Origin: Neisseria flavescens
GTDB taxonomy: Bacteria > Pseudomonadota > Gammaproteobacteria > Burkholderiales > Neisseriaceae
NCBI RefSeq assembly: GCF_005221285.1
Contig: NZ_CP039886.1
Coordinates: 1,488,001-1,552,000, forward strand
Reading direction: 5' to 3'
Length of the DNA: 64,000 bases
Below, piece by piece: positions 49,679 through 59,848 of this stretch; position 1 is the first letter of the stretch; the number at the start of each line of letters is the position of its first letter. The notes beneath the pieces were generated by a model. The model made no database searches and was not told where the DNA came from. It saw only the letters and a list, made by a program, of their open reading frames with translations. The translations under genes were made by a program, and so were the position numbers.

Positions 49679-50878
49679 TTATTTCTCAGAAGTATGTTGC
49701 TGACGGCGCAAGATAGCAGGAATTTCAAAGTCATCCAGTACAGACTGGTTGCTGAAATCAGCCGCAGTCAGATTCATAGAACGGATATTGCGGTTGGTAC
49801 GAACCAAGCTTTCAGCACTGCTTTGGCTTTGAGCTTGAGGCGCTTCTTCCGCACCGCGTACCAATTGTTGGGTACGGGCAGCAGCACGCAGTTGGTTGTC
49901 AGTACCGTTTTCTTTCAAGCCGGTAGCAATAATGGTAATACGGATAGCGTCTTCGCTCATGCTCTCGTCTTCGGCAGCACCAAATTTGCATTCCACTTCA
50001 GGGTGTGCATTTTGGTTGACGATACGCATAATCTCGTTGAACTCAGACATTTTCAGGCAACCAGGAGCAGTGGTAATGTTTACCAATACACCGCGTGCGC
50101 CATCCAAAGTAACGTTATCCAAGAGCGGGCTGGAGATAGCTTGGTCGGTGGCCAAACGGGCACGGTCGATACCTTGCGCGAAACCTGAACCCATCATGGC
50201 GATACCACGATTGCTCATCACGGTTTTCACGTCGGCAAAGTCCAAGTTGATCATGTCGCTCGGGCAAGTCACCACTTCGGAAATACCGGCAACCGCGTCA
50301 CGCAATACATTGTCGGCCGCACGGAAAGCTTCACGCATGGTCACGTCTTCACCCAAGGCAGTCATCAATTTGTCGTTCGGGATAATAATCAGGGAGTCAA
50401 CGCGCTCTTTGAGCTGATCCAAGCCTGCTTGAGCGATGTGTACGCGTTTGCCTTCGTAAGCAAACGGACGGGTTACAACTGCAACGGTCAGGATACCCAT
50501 TTCTTTAGCGATTTCAGCCACAACAGGAGCAGAGCCGGTACCTGTACCGCCACCCATACCGGTAGTGATAAACAACATGTTTGCACCACGGATGGCATCT
50601 TCGATGGCTTCGCGATCTTCTTGAGCAGCGGCACGGCCGATTTCAGGATTTGCACCGGCACCCAAACCGCGAGTCAGGTTTGTACCCAATTGAATGCGTT
50701 TAGCCGCATTGTTTTTAGCCAATGATTGCGCATCGGTATTGGCACTGATGAACTCAACACCATGAATAGTGTTGGCAACCATGTTGTTGATGGCATTACA
50801 GCCGCCGCCACCCAAACCGATAACTTTGATAACAGCAGGGCTTGTTGCTGATTCTGCTACGTCGTAAACAAATTCCAT
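49679..50878 (-). CDS. ftsZ: Cell division protein FtsZ
   Basis: Tubulin-like GTPase forming the division ring. It has VIGLGGGGCNAINNM near residue 20, the GTP-binding GGGTGTGSAPV near 107, the T7 loop (NLDFADVKTVM) and a C-terminal conserved peptide region DDFEIPAILRRQ for FtsA binding. 399 residues, complete. It is the last gene of the minus-strand division cluster, 252 bases after ftsA. Confidence 0.97.
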   Translation of the reverse strand: MEFVYDVAESATSPAVIKVIGLGGGGCNAINNMVANTIHGVEFISANTDAQSLAKNNAAKRIQLGTNLTRGLGAGANPEIGRAAAQEDREAIEDAIRGANMLFITTGMGGGTGTGSAPVVAEIAKEMGILTVAVVTRPFAYEGKRVHIAQAGLDQLKERVDSLIIIPNDKLMTALGEDVTMREAFRAADNVLRDAVAGISEVVTCPSDMINLDFADVKTVMSNRGIAMMGSGFAQGIDRARLATDQAISSPLLDNVTLDGARGVLVNITTAPGCLKMSEFNEIMRIVNQNAHPEVECKFGAAEDESMSEDAIRITIIATGLKENGTDNQLRAAARTQQLVRGAEEAPQAQSQSSAESLVRTNRNIRSMNLTAADFSNQSVLDDFEIPAILRRQQHTSEK

Positions 50879-51130
50879 TCAATAATCCTCCGCGCCCCGC
50901 TTTATAAGGACGGTTCAAAAATAACTCATTATCCGTATTATATAAGAAGTATCCAGATACTGGCAAAAATCTTCTCACCATTCGGCTGTCGGCGTTATAT
51001 TTTTACTACATTTTTTAACAGAAAATATACAAGTTTTAAATTACCCACTTGGCAATTATTTAAAACCGTTTAATTTCACTTAAATATTCAGGACAAACGG
51101 TTGCCACACCGCCTGTCCTGAAAACTTTTA

Positions 51131-52384
51131 TCAGAAATTGTCTCTGAAGAATCTTTGGATTTTTTCCCACAGACCCATTTTTTTGCCTGAATCATTCAGT
51201 GCAATCGCACCAGTTCGGCTGGTTTGCTCACCCTCTTCGGCAGCATAGGCCGTCTGAAGCAGGCCAATCGCTGTTGAATAGCGTGGATTGCGGATACGCT
51301 CGGATACGCCGCCCATTTCTTGTGGAACACCAATACGCGCCGGCAGGTTGAAGACTTCTTCAGCCAACTCAACAATACCGGTCAACATAGAAGCACCGCC
51401 GGTCAAAACGATACCGGAAGTCAGCACTTCTTCAGGGAAGCCAGAACGGCGCAATTCGTTCAGCGTCAATTCCAAAATCTCTTCTACACGCGGGCCGATG
51501 ATTTCAGCCAATACGCGGCGTGAAATTTGACGTGATTGACGGTCGCCAACGCTAGGAACTTCAATCATTTCATCCAAGCCGTCCATAGTCGGAATGGCGG
51601 CACCGTAATGGATTTTGATGTACTCGGCGGCACTGTGCGGCGTACGCAGGGCTTGTGCCAAGTCTTTGGTAATCAAATCGCCGGCAACGGGAATAACCGC
51701 AGTATGGCGGATTGCACCATTGGTATAAACCGCGATGTCGGTTGTACCGCCACCGATATCGATGACGCACACACCCAAATCTTTTTCGTCTTCAGTCAAA
51801 ACGGCGTGACCGCTTGCCAAAGGCTGAAGCATGATTTGATCCATTTGCAGGCCGCAACGTTGGATACATTTTTGGATATTTTGCAAAGCAGTGTTCGCAC
51901 CGGTAATGATGTGTACACGGGTATCCAAACGTACGCCGCTCATGCCGATAGGCTCTTTCACACCGGGTTGGTTGTCGATGATGTACTCTTGAACCACGGT
52001 ATGCAAGATATTGTGATCAGGCGGAATATTGATGGCTTTGGCCGTTTCGATGGCACGATCGATGTCGGCTTGCGATACTTCGCCATCTTTAATTTTGACC
52101 ACGCCTTGTGAATTCAGGCTGCGGATATGGTTACCGGCAATACCGGTGACGACGTGGGAAATTTTGGTATCTGCCATCAGCTCGGCATCTTCCACCGCCT
52201 GACGAATGGCTTGCGCAGTGGCGTCAATGTTGGTCACCATACCTGCACGCAGACCGCGTGAAGGGCTTTGACCCAAGCCAACAATGTGGATTTCGTTATC
52301 TTCCCGAATCTCGCCGATTAAGGCGATGACCTTGGACGTACCAATGTCTAAGGCACTAATATATTTATTTTGTTGTTGTTCCAT
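51131..52384 (-). CDS. ftsA: Cell division protein FtsA
   Basis: Actin-like protein tethering FtsZ to the membrane. It has ALDIGTSKVIALIGEI at the start, phosphate-binding VCVIDIGGGTTDIAVY and GIVLTGGASMLTG. The C-terminal amphipathic helix (LWEKIQRFFRDNF) is the membrane anchor. 417 residues. Start is 74 bases downstream of the ftsQ stop. Confidence 0.96.
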   Translation of the reverse strand: MEQQQNKYISALDIGTSKVIALIGEIREDNEIHIVGLGQSPSRGLRAGMVTNIDATAQAIRQAVEDAELMADTKISHVVTGIAGNHIRSLNSQGVVKIKDGEVSQADIDRAIETAKAINIPPDHNILHTVVQEYIIDNQPGVKEPIGMSGVRLDTRVHIITGANTALQNIQKCIQRCGLQMDQIMLQPLASGHAVLTEDEKDLGVCVIDIGGGTTDIAVYTNGAIRHTAVIPVAGDLITKDLAQALRTPHSAAEYIKIHYGAAIPTMDGLDEMIEVPSVGDRQSRQISRRVLAEIIGPRVEEILELTLNELRRSGFPEEVLTSGIVLTGGASMLTGIVELAEEVFNLPARIGVPQEMGGVSERIRNPRYSTAIGLLQTAYAAEEGEQTSRTGAIALNDSGKKMGLWEKIQRFFRDNF

Positions 52385-52458
52385 AATTGCTCGTTCGCTA
52401 TGTTGTCTGACTGACGGTTTGATTATTTTTGAAACAAGATTGCTTCACGTCTAATCGG

Positions 52459-53178
52459 CTATTCACTGTCGGAAGGGTTTTCAGACGGCCGGTAACGGAC
52501 TGAAAAACCATCCTTATAACGCATATCGACATACTCGATACGACTTTGTTTTTTACGCAGCAGCGATGGCCAAATCTGGGCAAACTGCTGCAAACGTTTG
52601 ATTTCGTTTTCACGCCCCAATCGCACGGTAATGCCGTTGTTCAATACAAGCAGCCATGCCGAACGCGGCGTGTAGATCAATTCTTTGATGGTCAGTTTCA
52701 ACGGACTCAAAACACCGGAAAAGTCCGCATAATGTTTGACCATGTCTTTGCCTGTCCCCTGCTGCCCTTCAAATATAGGCAGGTCCTGTTTCAGGCTTGC
52801 GGCAAACACATTGCCCTTACTGTCCACCAAGCCGCCAGCGCGCCAGTGTGCAACCGGCACACGCTCGGTCAGGATAATTTCTACGGTTTCCGGAAAACGG
52901 CGGCGTACCATTGCCGAGTCAATCCAAGGCAATTCCTGAAAAGCGGCCTGCGCCGAATCAATATCGGCGCGGAACATATTACCCCTGATATGCTCTCGTG
53001 CAACAGTTTGCAATTCTTTGTTGGAAGCATATTTCAGCTTACCCTGAATGGCAATCTGTTTCACAGGGAAATATTTTGAATTGTAAAGCCAAGCTATGCC
53101 CGAACCTATCAGCAGAAAGGTCATCAGCACCAATAGCCGGCGGGTCAACCGACCCAGTGCGCCTGCATCATCCCACAT
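52459..53178 (-). CDS. ftsQ: Cell division protein FtsQ
   Basis: Bitopic divisome scaffold protein. One N-terminal helix (RRLLVLMTFLLIGSGIAWLY) is followed by a POTRA domain (KQIAIQGKLKYASNKELQTVA) and the FtsQ/DivIB beta domain (SAMVRRRFPETVEIILTERVPVAHW). 239 residues. It overlaps ddl by 11 bases. Confidence 0.93.
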   Translation of the reverse strand: MWDDAGALGRLTRRLLVLMTFLLIGSGIAWLYNSKYFPVKQIAIQGKLKYASNKELQTVAREHIRGNMFRADIDSAQAAFQELPWIDSAMVRRRFPETVEIILTERVPVAHWRAGGLVDSKGNVFAASLKQDLPIFEGQQGTGKDMVKHYADFSGVLSPLKLTIKELIYTPRSAWLLVLNNGITVRLGRENEIKRLQQFAQIWPSLLRKKQSRIEYVDMRYKDGFSVRYRPSENPSDSE

Positions 53179-54082
53179 GAGCGGTCTTCAAAATCTCAAT
53201 ACATAAATCAGTAAAATCCACGCCGGTATGGCCTGCAGATTTTGGCACCAAACTGTGGCTGGTCATACCGGGCAAGGTATTGATTTCTAAGAGATACAGT
53301 TTACCATCCATATCTTTCAGAAAGTCCACGCGCGAACAGCCGTCCGCACCAATCGCCTGCGCACCACGCACGGCCAGTTCGCGCATCAGGTTTTCCTCCG
53401 CCTCGCTCAAATCTTCCGACGGACATTGATACACCGTATCGTCACGGTTGTATTTAGCCTCGTAGTCATAAAACTCGGCAGCCGGAATAATATGAATGCT
53501 CGGCAGGCCTTTGCCATTCAATACCGGGCAAGAATACTCGCCGCCGCCGATAAAGCGTTCGGCAATGATTTCGCCCTGCAAGTGTTTCAATTCTTCGTAA
53601 ACGCTTTTCAGACGGCCTTTTTCTTTTACTTTTACCACGCCGACGCTGCTGCCTTCTGAGGCAGGTTTCACAAACATCGGCAGGCCCAATTTTTCTTCAA
53701 CGGCATCAAAGTCGCTGTCGTCATGCAATACGGCAAACTCAGGAACAGGCAAGCCCACAGCCTGCCAAATCAGTTTGCAGCGGTATTTGTCCATACCCAG
53801 CGCAGAAGCGGCTACACCGCTGCCGGTGTAAGGAATACCCATCAGTTCCAACGCGCCTTGAATCGCGCCATCTTCGCCGAAAGTGCCGTGCAGAATATTG
53901 AAGGCCGTCTGAAAACCTTGTGTTTTCAACTCAGACAACGGGGTTTCTTTGGGGTCGAACGCATGGGCATCGACGCCTTTGCTTTTCAAGGCAGCCAAAA
54001 TAGCGGCGCCGCTGTCCAGCGACACTTCGCGCTCGCTGGAGAAGCCACCCATCAACACGGCCACTTTGCCAAAATTCTGCAT
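53168..54082 (-). CDS. ddl: D-alanine--D-alanine ligase
   Basis: Joins two D-alanines for the peptidoglycan stem. ATP-grasp enzyme with GGFSSEREVSLDSG near the start, LHGTFGEDGAIQG, the loop PASEGSSVGVVKV and the metal-binding end YLLEINTLPGMTSHSLVP. 304 residues, the short DdlB type. The C-terminus overlaps ftsQ, so the two are translationally coupled. Confidence 0.95.
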   Translation of the reverse strand: MQNFGKVAVLMGGFSSEREVSLDSGAAILAALKSKGVDAHAFDPKETPLSELKTQGFQTAFNILHGTFGEDGAIQGALELMGIPYTGSGVAASALGMDKYRCKLIWQAVGLPVPEFAVLHDDSDFDAVEEKLGLPMFVKPASEGSSVGVVKVKEKGRLKSVYEELKHLQGEIIAERFIGGGEYSCPVLNGKGLPSIHIIPAAEFYDYEAKYNRDDTVYQCPSEDLSEAEENLMRELAVRGAQAIGADGCSRVDFLKDMDGKLYLLEINTLPGMTSHSLVPKSAGHTGVDFTDLCIEILKTAHVG

Positions 54083-54109
54083 AATTTCTACTTTCTTAAA
54101 TACTGATAC

Positions 54110-54138
54110 AGGCCGTCTGAATATTGTTCAGACGACCT
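54110..54138. repeat. DUS paired with a variant DUS between murC and ddl
   Basis: AGGCCGTCTGAA faces TTCAGACGACCT, whose complement AGGTCGTCTGAA is the mucosa-type variant. The stem tolerates the change as a G-T pair. Confidence 0.65.
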
Positions 54139-54169
54139 ATCTGTCCTCAAAGGCCAATATGCCTGTTTA

Positions 54170-55579
54170 TTATGATTGTTTCGACAACTCCACCAATGCA
54201 GACGGAACGCGGTTGATACTGCCCGCGCCCATATTCAGCACGATGTCGCCGTCCTGCAAAACGTTCAACAGCATTTCAGGCAAATCGGCGACGTTTTCGC
54301 AGTAAATCGGCTCGAGCTTGCCCAATACGCGGATGGCGCGCGCTAGGGCGCGGGAGTCGGCGGCGGCAATCGGCTCTTCGCCGGCGGCATAAACTTCGGT
54401 CAACACCAGCGCGTCAACGGTATTGAGGACTTTGGTAAAGTCTTCAAACAAATCGCGTGTGCGGGTATAGCGGTGCGGCTGGAAGGCAAGCACCAAGCGT
54501 TTTTCAGGGTATGCACCGCGTGCGGCGGAAAGGGTTGCCGCCATTTCGACAGGATGGTGGCCATAATCGTCCACCAGCAAAGCAGTTCCGCCGTTTGGCA
54601 ATTTGATGTCGCCATATTTTTGGAAGCGGCGGCCGACACCTTCAAAGCCGAGCAAGCCTTTTTGGATCGCTTCAACCGATGCGCCAACTTCCAGCGCAAC
54701 GCCGATAGCCGCCAACGCATTGAGGACGTTGTGGCGGCCGGGCATATTCAAAACAACTTCAAACGGTTCTTGCTCATGTCCTTTCATTTGAACATGAACG
54801 GTAAATTTCATTTGCGCGCCAACGTTTTCAATATCGGTTGCGTAGATATCGGCAGTATCGTCCAAGCCGTAAGTAGCATAAGGCTCGCTCACTTTTGGCA
54901 AAATCGCGCGGACGTGTTCGCTGTCGATACACAAGAAGGCCTTACCGTAAAACGGCATACGGTGGATGAAATCCACAAATGCCTGATGCAGTTTCTCAAC
55001 GCTGTGTCCGTAAGTGTCCATATGGTCTTCGTCGATATTGGTCACGACGGACATAATCGGCGTCAGATACAGGAAAGAAGCATCGGATTCGTCGGCTTCG
55101 GCAACAATGTATTCGCCTTTACCCAAACGGGCGTTGGTACCAGCGGCGTTGAGCTTGCCGCCGATAACGAAAGTCGGGTCAAGTCCTGCCGCGCCGAGAA
55201 TAGAAGCGGTCAGGCTGGTGGTTGTGGTTTTGCCGTGCGTACCGGCAATGGCGATACCATCGCGGAAGCGCATCAATTCTGCCAACATCAACGCGCGCGG
55301 AATCACGGGAATCTGCTGTTCCAACGCGGCAACAACTTCAGGATTGTCTTTTTTGACGGCAGTAGAAGTAACAACCACGTCGGCACCGTTGACGTGTTCG
55401 GCAGTATGACCGGGGTAAACTTGGATGCCGAGAGCACTCAAATGCTCGGTAACGGCATTACGCGCCTGATCCGAACCGGAAACTTTAAAGCCCAAATTGT
55501 GTAAAACTTCGGCAATACCGCTCATGCCGACGCCGCCGATTCCGACAAAATGGATGTTGGTAACTCGATTTTTCATCAT
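54170..55579 (-). CDS. murC: UDP-N-acetylmuramate--L-alanine ligase
   Basis: Adds the first amino acid of the peptidoglycan stem. It has HFVGIGGVGMSGIAEVL at the N-terminus, the ATP-binding GTHGKTTTTSL near residue 117, and the late GRHNVLNALAAIGVALE and DDYGHHPVEMAATL motifs. 469 residues. Two consecutive ATGs start the frame; either could be used. Confidence 0.96.
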   Translation of the reverse strand: MMKNRVTNIHFVGIGGVGMSGIAEVLHNLGFKVSGSDQARNAVTEHLSALGIQVYPGHTAEHVNGADVVVTSTAVKKDNPEVVAALEQQIPVIPRALMLAELMRFRDGIAIAGTHGKTTTTSLTASILGAAGLDPTFVIGGKLNAAGTNARLGKGEYIVAEADESDASFLYLTPIMSVVTNIDEDHMDTYGHSVEKLHQAFVDFIHRMPFYGKAFLCIDSEHVRAILPKVSEPYATYGLDDTADIYATDIENVGAQMKFTVHVQMKGHEQEPFEVVLNMPGRHNVLNALAAIGVALEVGASVEAIQKGLLGFEGVGRRFQKYGDIKLPNGGTALLVDDYGHHPVEMAATLSAARGAYPEKRLVLAFQPHRYTRTRDLFEDFTKVLNTVDALVLTEVYAAGEEPIAAADSRALARAIRVLGKLEPIYCENVADLPEMLLNVLQDGDIVLNMGAGSINRVPSALVELSKQS

Positions 55580-55684
55580 AACGTTGCGTTCCGGTTGGTT
55601 TTTAGTGCGTAAAGGCGTTATTTTAAAGGGCTATCCGCTTCTGCGCTATGCTTTTATTGTAAAGGAATTTTAACAAAAGCAATG

Positions 55685-55728
55685 AAGGCTGTCTGAAACG
55701 CCGTTAATCAACTTTTCAGACGGCCTTT
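55685..55728. terminator. Imperfect inverted DUS between murG and murC
   Basis: AAGGCTGTCTGAAA (one change from the DUS) pairs with TTTTCAGACGGCCTT. It lies in the 166-base gap within the cluster; possible attenuation point. Confidence 0.55.
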
Positions 55729-55745
55729 AATCGAAGTCTGCCTGC

Positions 55746-56813
55746 TTATTCAGTACAGGATATGGCAATTTCCGCCACATCGTCCGCACTGTGCGGCAAC
55801 GCCAGCGTACGGGCATTTTTCGCCCATTTCAGGCATTTTTCACGGTTCAAGCCGCCAAGTATTTCGGCCAGTTTTTCTGCCGTCAGTTGAGTTTGCGGCA
55901 GCAGCAAACCCGCTTCGGCCTGAACCATAAAACGCGCATTGGCTGTTTGATGGTCGTCCACTGCGTGCGGATACGGCACCAACAACGCGCCCAAACCGGC
56001 AGCCGTCAACTCGGCAATTGTCAGCGCGCCGGCACGGCAAATCACCAAATCGGCATCACGGTAGGCCGACACCATATCGGTAATAAATTCGACACACTCG
56101 GCCTGCACACCCAACGCATCGTAATCCGCCTGCAGGTTGCCCAATTTATTGCGGCCGGACTGATGATACATTTGCGGACGGGCTGCCTCAGGCAATAATG
56201 CCAAAGCCTGCGGAACGGTTTTGTTCAACACATCCGCACCCAAACTACCGCCCACCACCAAAACTTTCAGACGGCCTTGACGGTTTTCAAAGCGTTCTTC
56301 AGGAACAGGCAATGCCGCAATATCGGCACGGACAGGGTTACCCACCAATCCGCCTTCATGGTGAAAGGCTTTCGGGAAAGCATACAGAACACGTTTTGCC
56401 CAACGCGACAGTTGGCGGTTGGACAACCCGGCTACGGCGTTTTGCTCATGAATCACAATCGGCACACCGGAAATTTTTGCCGCCAAGCCGCCGGGGAAAG
56501 TAACGAAACCGCCAAAACCGATAACGCACTCGACACGGTGTTTCTTAATAATCTGCTGCGCGGCTCGGACAGTTTTATACAGCGTAAACGGCAACATCAG
56601 CTTGCGCTTAATGCCGTTGCCGCGGATGCCTTTAATGGCCAGCGTTTCCAAGCGTATGCCGTATTGCGGCACGATACGCTCTTCCATCGAATCCTGACTG
56701 CCCAACCAAATCACATGATGGCCGCGCTTTTGCAGCGACTCGGCAACCGCCAATGCAGGGAAAATATGACCGCCCGTACCGCCGGCCATCAGCATAAAAG
56801 TTTTACCGCTCAT
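55746..56813 (-). CDS. murG: Lipid II synthase MurG
   Basis: Adds GlcNAc to lipid I on the cytoplasmic face. It has GGTGGHIFPALAVAE near residue 11, GFGGFVTFPGGLAAK, HEQNAVAGLSNR and the donor-binding VICRAGALTIAELTAAG. Starting at the ATG at 56813 (MSGKTFMLMAGG) gives 355 residues and a GGAG site upstream. The longer frame would overlap ftsW. It follows ftsW by 4 bases. Confidence 0.96.
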   Translation of the reverse strand: MSGKTFMLMAGGTGGHIFPALAVAESLQKRGHHVIWLGSQDSMEERIVPQYGIRLETLAIKGIRGNGIKRKLMLPFTLYKTVRAAQQIIKKHRVECVIGFGGFVTFPGGLAAKISGVPIVIHEQNAVAGLSNRQLSRWAKRVLYAFPKAFHHEGGLVGNPVRADIAALPVPEERFENRQGRLKVLVVGGSLGADVLNKTVPQALALLPEAARPQMYHQSGRNKLGNLQADYDALGVQAECVEFITDMVSAYRDADLVICRAGALTIAELTAAGLGALLVPYPHAVDDHQTANARFMVQAEAGLLLPQTQLTAEKLAEILGGLNREKCLKWAKNARTLALPHSADDVAEIAISCTE

Positions 56814-56817
56814 GGTT

Positions 56818-58080
56818 TTACTCCACCGAATAACCGCGCATTTTTTGGCGGTTTTCATAATCAATGCGCAATAACAAAGTAACGCACACCAGCATGATAA
56901 AGACAGCCGAACCGCCGTAAGACATAAACGGCAAAGTCAGGCCTTTAGTAGGCAGGATACCGATATTTACACCGATATTGAAGAAACTTTGAATACCAAT
57001 CCAAATACCGATACCGTTGGCAATATACGCGCTGAACATTAAGCCCGAATCACGCGCCTGCTTGCCGATGGAAAACGCGCGCCACACCAGCCAGCCGTAG
57101 CAGAACACCAAAACCAGCATCCCGACAAAGCCAAATTCTTCACCGATGACGGCAAAAATAAAGTCCGTATGCGCTTCAGGCAGGTAGAAACGTTTTTCTA
57201 AACTCGCACCCAAGCCTTCGCCAAACCAGCCACCGCGCGCAATCGCCATCAAGGAATGCGTCAGCTGATAGCCTTTACCCAAAGGATCGCTCCAAGGGTC
57301 CAAAAACGCTGCCACACGCGCCATACGGTAAGGCGCAGCCAAAATCAACAAGCCCATACCGCTCACAACGGTTGCCACCAATACGGCAAAATATTTCCAC
57401 GGAAAGCCTGCCAAAAACAGCATACCCATGGTAATCACAACAATCACAACAAACGAGCCAAAGTCCGGCTGGCCCATAATCAAAACCAAACCGAACGCCA
57501 CCAACATAATCGCCAGAATCAAGGTCTTAAACTTACGGAAGCGTTCCTTTACCCTTACCCAAGCTTCACTTTTAAAGGGGCTGCACACCAAATCGCCAAT
57601 ACCGGTAAACAAAGACGACCAACCCAAAGAATCCAAATCACGCAACATTTCTTCACGGCGCGTAAACAGGCTGGACAAATACAAGACCGTCGCCAATTTG
57701 AAAAATTCAGTCGGTTGCAAGTTGAGCGGTCCGATATGAATCCAGCGCGTCGCGCCGTTAATCTCACGGCCGACAAACAATACCAGCAACAACAGCAAAC
57801 CCGAAACAGCAAAATAAAATGGAATAATCCGCCGCCAGAAGCTCATCTTCAGTAGGAAAAGCGGCAAGCATATGGCCACCGTAAACAGGATAAACATTGC
57901 CTGCTTAGACACAAAAGAAAACTGGCTGCCCCCTTCCGATGCCGCATACGCAATAGAAGCCGAATAAATCATAATCAGGCTGAAGACCGTCATTAAGACG
58001 ACCATCCACAAGAGAGAAACATCAAACTTCCGACCATCGCGCGCAATCGGCCGGTCAAGCATTTTGGAAAGACTAATCAT
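56818..58080 (-). CDS. ftsW: Septal peptidoglycan glycosyltransferase FtsW
   Basis: SEDS-family polymerase of septal peptidoglycan with FtsI. About ten membrane helices. Motifs include GREINGATRWIHIGPLNLQPTEFFKLA, then AHTDFIFAVIGEEFGFVGM and the late LPFMSYGGSAVF. I start at the ATG at 58080 (MISLSKMLDRPIARDG), giving 420 residues; upstream ATGs (58134) extend into a DUS spacer. Confidence 0.95.
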   Translation of the reverse strand: MISLSKMLDRPIARDGRKFDVSLLWMVVLMTVFSLIMIYSASIAYAASEGGSQFSFVSKQAMFILFTVAICLPLFLLKMSFWRRIIPFYFAVSGLLLLLVLFVGREINGATRWIHIGPLNLQPTEFFKLATVLYLSSLFTRREEMLRDLDSLGWSSLFTGIGDLVCSPFKSEAWVRVKERFRKFKTLILAIMLVAFGLVLIMGQPDFGSFVVIVVITMGMLFLAGFPWKYFAVLVATVVSGMGLLILAAPYRMARVAAFLDPWSDPLGKGYQLTHSLMAIARGGWFGEGLGASLEKRFYLPEAHTDFIFAVIGEEFGFVGMLVLVFCYGWLVWRAFSIGKQARDSGLMFSAYIANGIGIWIGIQSFFNIGVNIGILPTKGLTLPFMSYGGSAVFIMLVCVTLLLRIDYENRQKMRGYSVE

Positions 58081-58110
58081 GAAAACATCCGTAACGGCTT
58101 GAATAAAATA

Positions 58111-58147
58111 TTCAGACGGCCTGCTAATGGGCAAGAGGCCGTCTGAA
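58111..58147. repeat. Inverted DUS pair upstream of ftsW
   Basis: TTCAGACGGCC and GGCCGTCTGAA, arms inward, in the gap between the amidase and ftsW. Confidence 0.6.
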
Positions 58148-58258
58148 AAAATGAATTAACGTTATTTTAAAGGTTTATTTCCAAACCAACAATTCAGAAT
58201 CTTTAAAGATGCCGGATTCCGACGTTCTTTGCGCCCTCCCCTACCCTTTGATACCGGC

Positions 58259-58300
58259 AAAAGGCCGTCTGAAAACGCTTTTATGTTCTCAGACGGCCTT
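58259..58300 (-). terminator. Inverted DUS pair after the amidase gene
   Basis: AAAAGGCCGTCTGA and TCAGACGGCCTT form a stem. The A run gives a U tract for the minus-strand amidase transcript, so the gene may be separated from ftsW. Confidence 0.7.
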
Positions 58301-58351
58301 GTATAAATTTTTTCTTCAGAAAAATAGGCTACTTTTTATCCAATACAAACC

Positions 58352-59848
58352 CTAAGCCAACTGCGGTATTTCCACCCACGGCTGTATCTGTTCCAACTGC
58401 GCTGCAAGGCGGAGCAGCGTGTCTTCGCGTCCGTGAGCGGCGGCAAACTGAGTACCGACGGGCAGCCCGTTATGCCGGTAAAGCGGCACGCTCATGGCGG
58501 GGTTGCCGCTCATGTTCAGCGGCGACGTATAACCGACGTATTGCAGCGCGGCGGCGGCTTCTTTTTCTAAAAACGGGTTGTTTTTCAACAGAAAACCCAA
58601 GCGCAGCGTGCCGAACAGCAGGCGCATGGCTTTTTGTGCGGCGGGCGGCGGCATCATCTCGCCGATTTTCGGCGTAGTGCGCGGGCAGACAGGTGTCATC
58701 AACACGTCGTAGCGCGTGAAAAATGCTTTGGCGGCACGCTCCTGCGCCAGCATCACGTCGCGCGCCCAAGCCATTTCGCCCGCACTGATTTGCCGCCCCT
58801 GCACAATCATTGCCCACGTTGTCGGCTCAAGCAGGCGGTGCGGCAGTTTTTGCCCGGTTTCGTATTGATATTGGTAGAACAGTTTTGCCGTTTCGCCCAT
58901 GACGATGATGCGGGCGGCTCGGTTGAGCTGTTCGGGCGGCGCGAAATCGGGCGTGGCTTCTTCCAATTCGTGTCCCGCGTCTTGCATCAGTTTCAAACTA
59001 TGGGCAAACGCGGCTTCCGTGCCTTCGTCGTTGCCGCCGCCAAACCATGCCTGTTTCCAAAAAGCGATTTTCAGACGACCTGTTTCTAGTTTCAGGCTGT
59101 CTGCAAAACCGTTTTCGGGCGGCGGCGGGCAGGCATACAGGGCGCGGGCTTGGGTTTGGGCGGCGATGTCCAGCAAAACCGCGCTGTCGCGCACGCTGCG
59201 GGTCAACACATGGTCGCATACCAAACCCTGCCACGCCTCCGATGCGTTCGGCGCGTAACTGCTGCGGCCGCGCGTGGGTTTCAGCCCGAACACGCCGCAG
59301 TTGTGCGCGGGTACACGGATGGAACCGCCACCGTCGCTGCCGTGCGCTGCGGGTACGACTCCCGAAGCCACTGCTACCGCTGCGCCTCCGCTGCTGCCGC
59401 CCGCGGTGTAGTCCAAATTCCACGGATTGCGCGTGATGCCGTAAATTTCGGTTTCTGTAACGGGATACGCACCCCATTCGGGAGTAGTGGTTTTGCCGAA
59501 CACGCGCAGCCCCACATCGAGATAGGCTTGGGTCAAATCGCTGTTTTGTTTGGCAATGTAATGCTGCATCATGCGCGAACCCGACCATGTAGGCGCGCCT
59601 TCCCAATCCGCCAGCAGGTCTTTGAGCAAAAACGGCACGCCCGCCAGCGGCGTATCGGCATTTTCAGACGGCCACTGCCACGCCGCCGCGCGTTCGCGCA
59701 AATCGTGCGCCAACAGATTGAGCTTGGGATTGACTTCGTCCAAGCGGTTTAAAGCAGCCTGCAACACTTCATCGGCGGACACTTCTTTTTTGCGGATCAG
59801 CTCTGCCAAACCGACGGCATCGTAACGGATGTAGTCTTGAAAATTCAT
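58352..59848 (-). CDS. Amidase-signature family hydrolase
   Basis: A 498-residue amidase with the Ser-cisSer-Lys triad. Lys lies in GVPFLLKDLLADWEG. The glycine/serine stretch YTAGGSSGGAAVAVASG holds the cis-Ser, and the nucleophile Ser follows in AHGSDGGGSIRVPA. No GatB or GatC neighbour is present and the C-terminal part differs from GatA, so it is more likely a free amidase of unknown substrate (aryl or aliphatic amide). The ATG at 59848 has GAAAGGAAAACC upstream. It sits within the murein gene cluster, bounded by DUS pairs and a Correia element, so it is probably a separate unit. Confidence 0.9.
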   Translation of the reverse strand: MNFQDYIRYDAVGLAELIRKKEVSADEVLQAALNRLDEVNPKLNLLAHDLRERAAAWQWPSENADTPLAGVPFLLKDLLADWEGAPTWSGSRMMQHYIAKQNSDLTQAYLDVGLRVFGKTTTPEWGAYPVTETEIYGITRNPWNLDYTAGGSSGGAAVAVASGVVPAAHGSDGGGSIRVPAHNCGVFGLKPTRGRSSYAPNASEAWQGLVCDHVLTRSVRDSAVLLDIAAQTQARALYACPPPPENGFADSLKLETGRLKIAFWKQAWFGGGNDEGTEAAFAHSLKLMQDAGHELEEATPDFAPPEQLNRAARIIVMGETAKLFYQYQYETGQKLPHRLLEPTTWAMIVQGRQISAGEMAWARDVMLAQERAAKAFFTRYDVLMTPVCPRTTPKIGEMMPPPAAQKAMRLLFGTLRLGFLLKNNPFLEKEAAAALQYVGYTSPLNMSGNPAMSVPLYRHNGLPVGTQFAAAHGREDTLLRLAAQLEQIQPWVEIPQLA

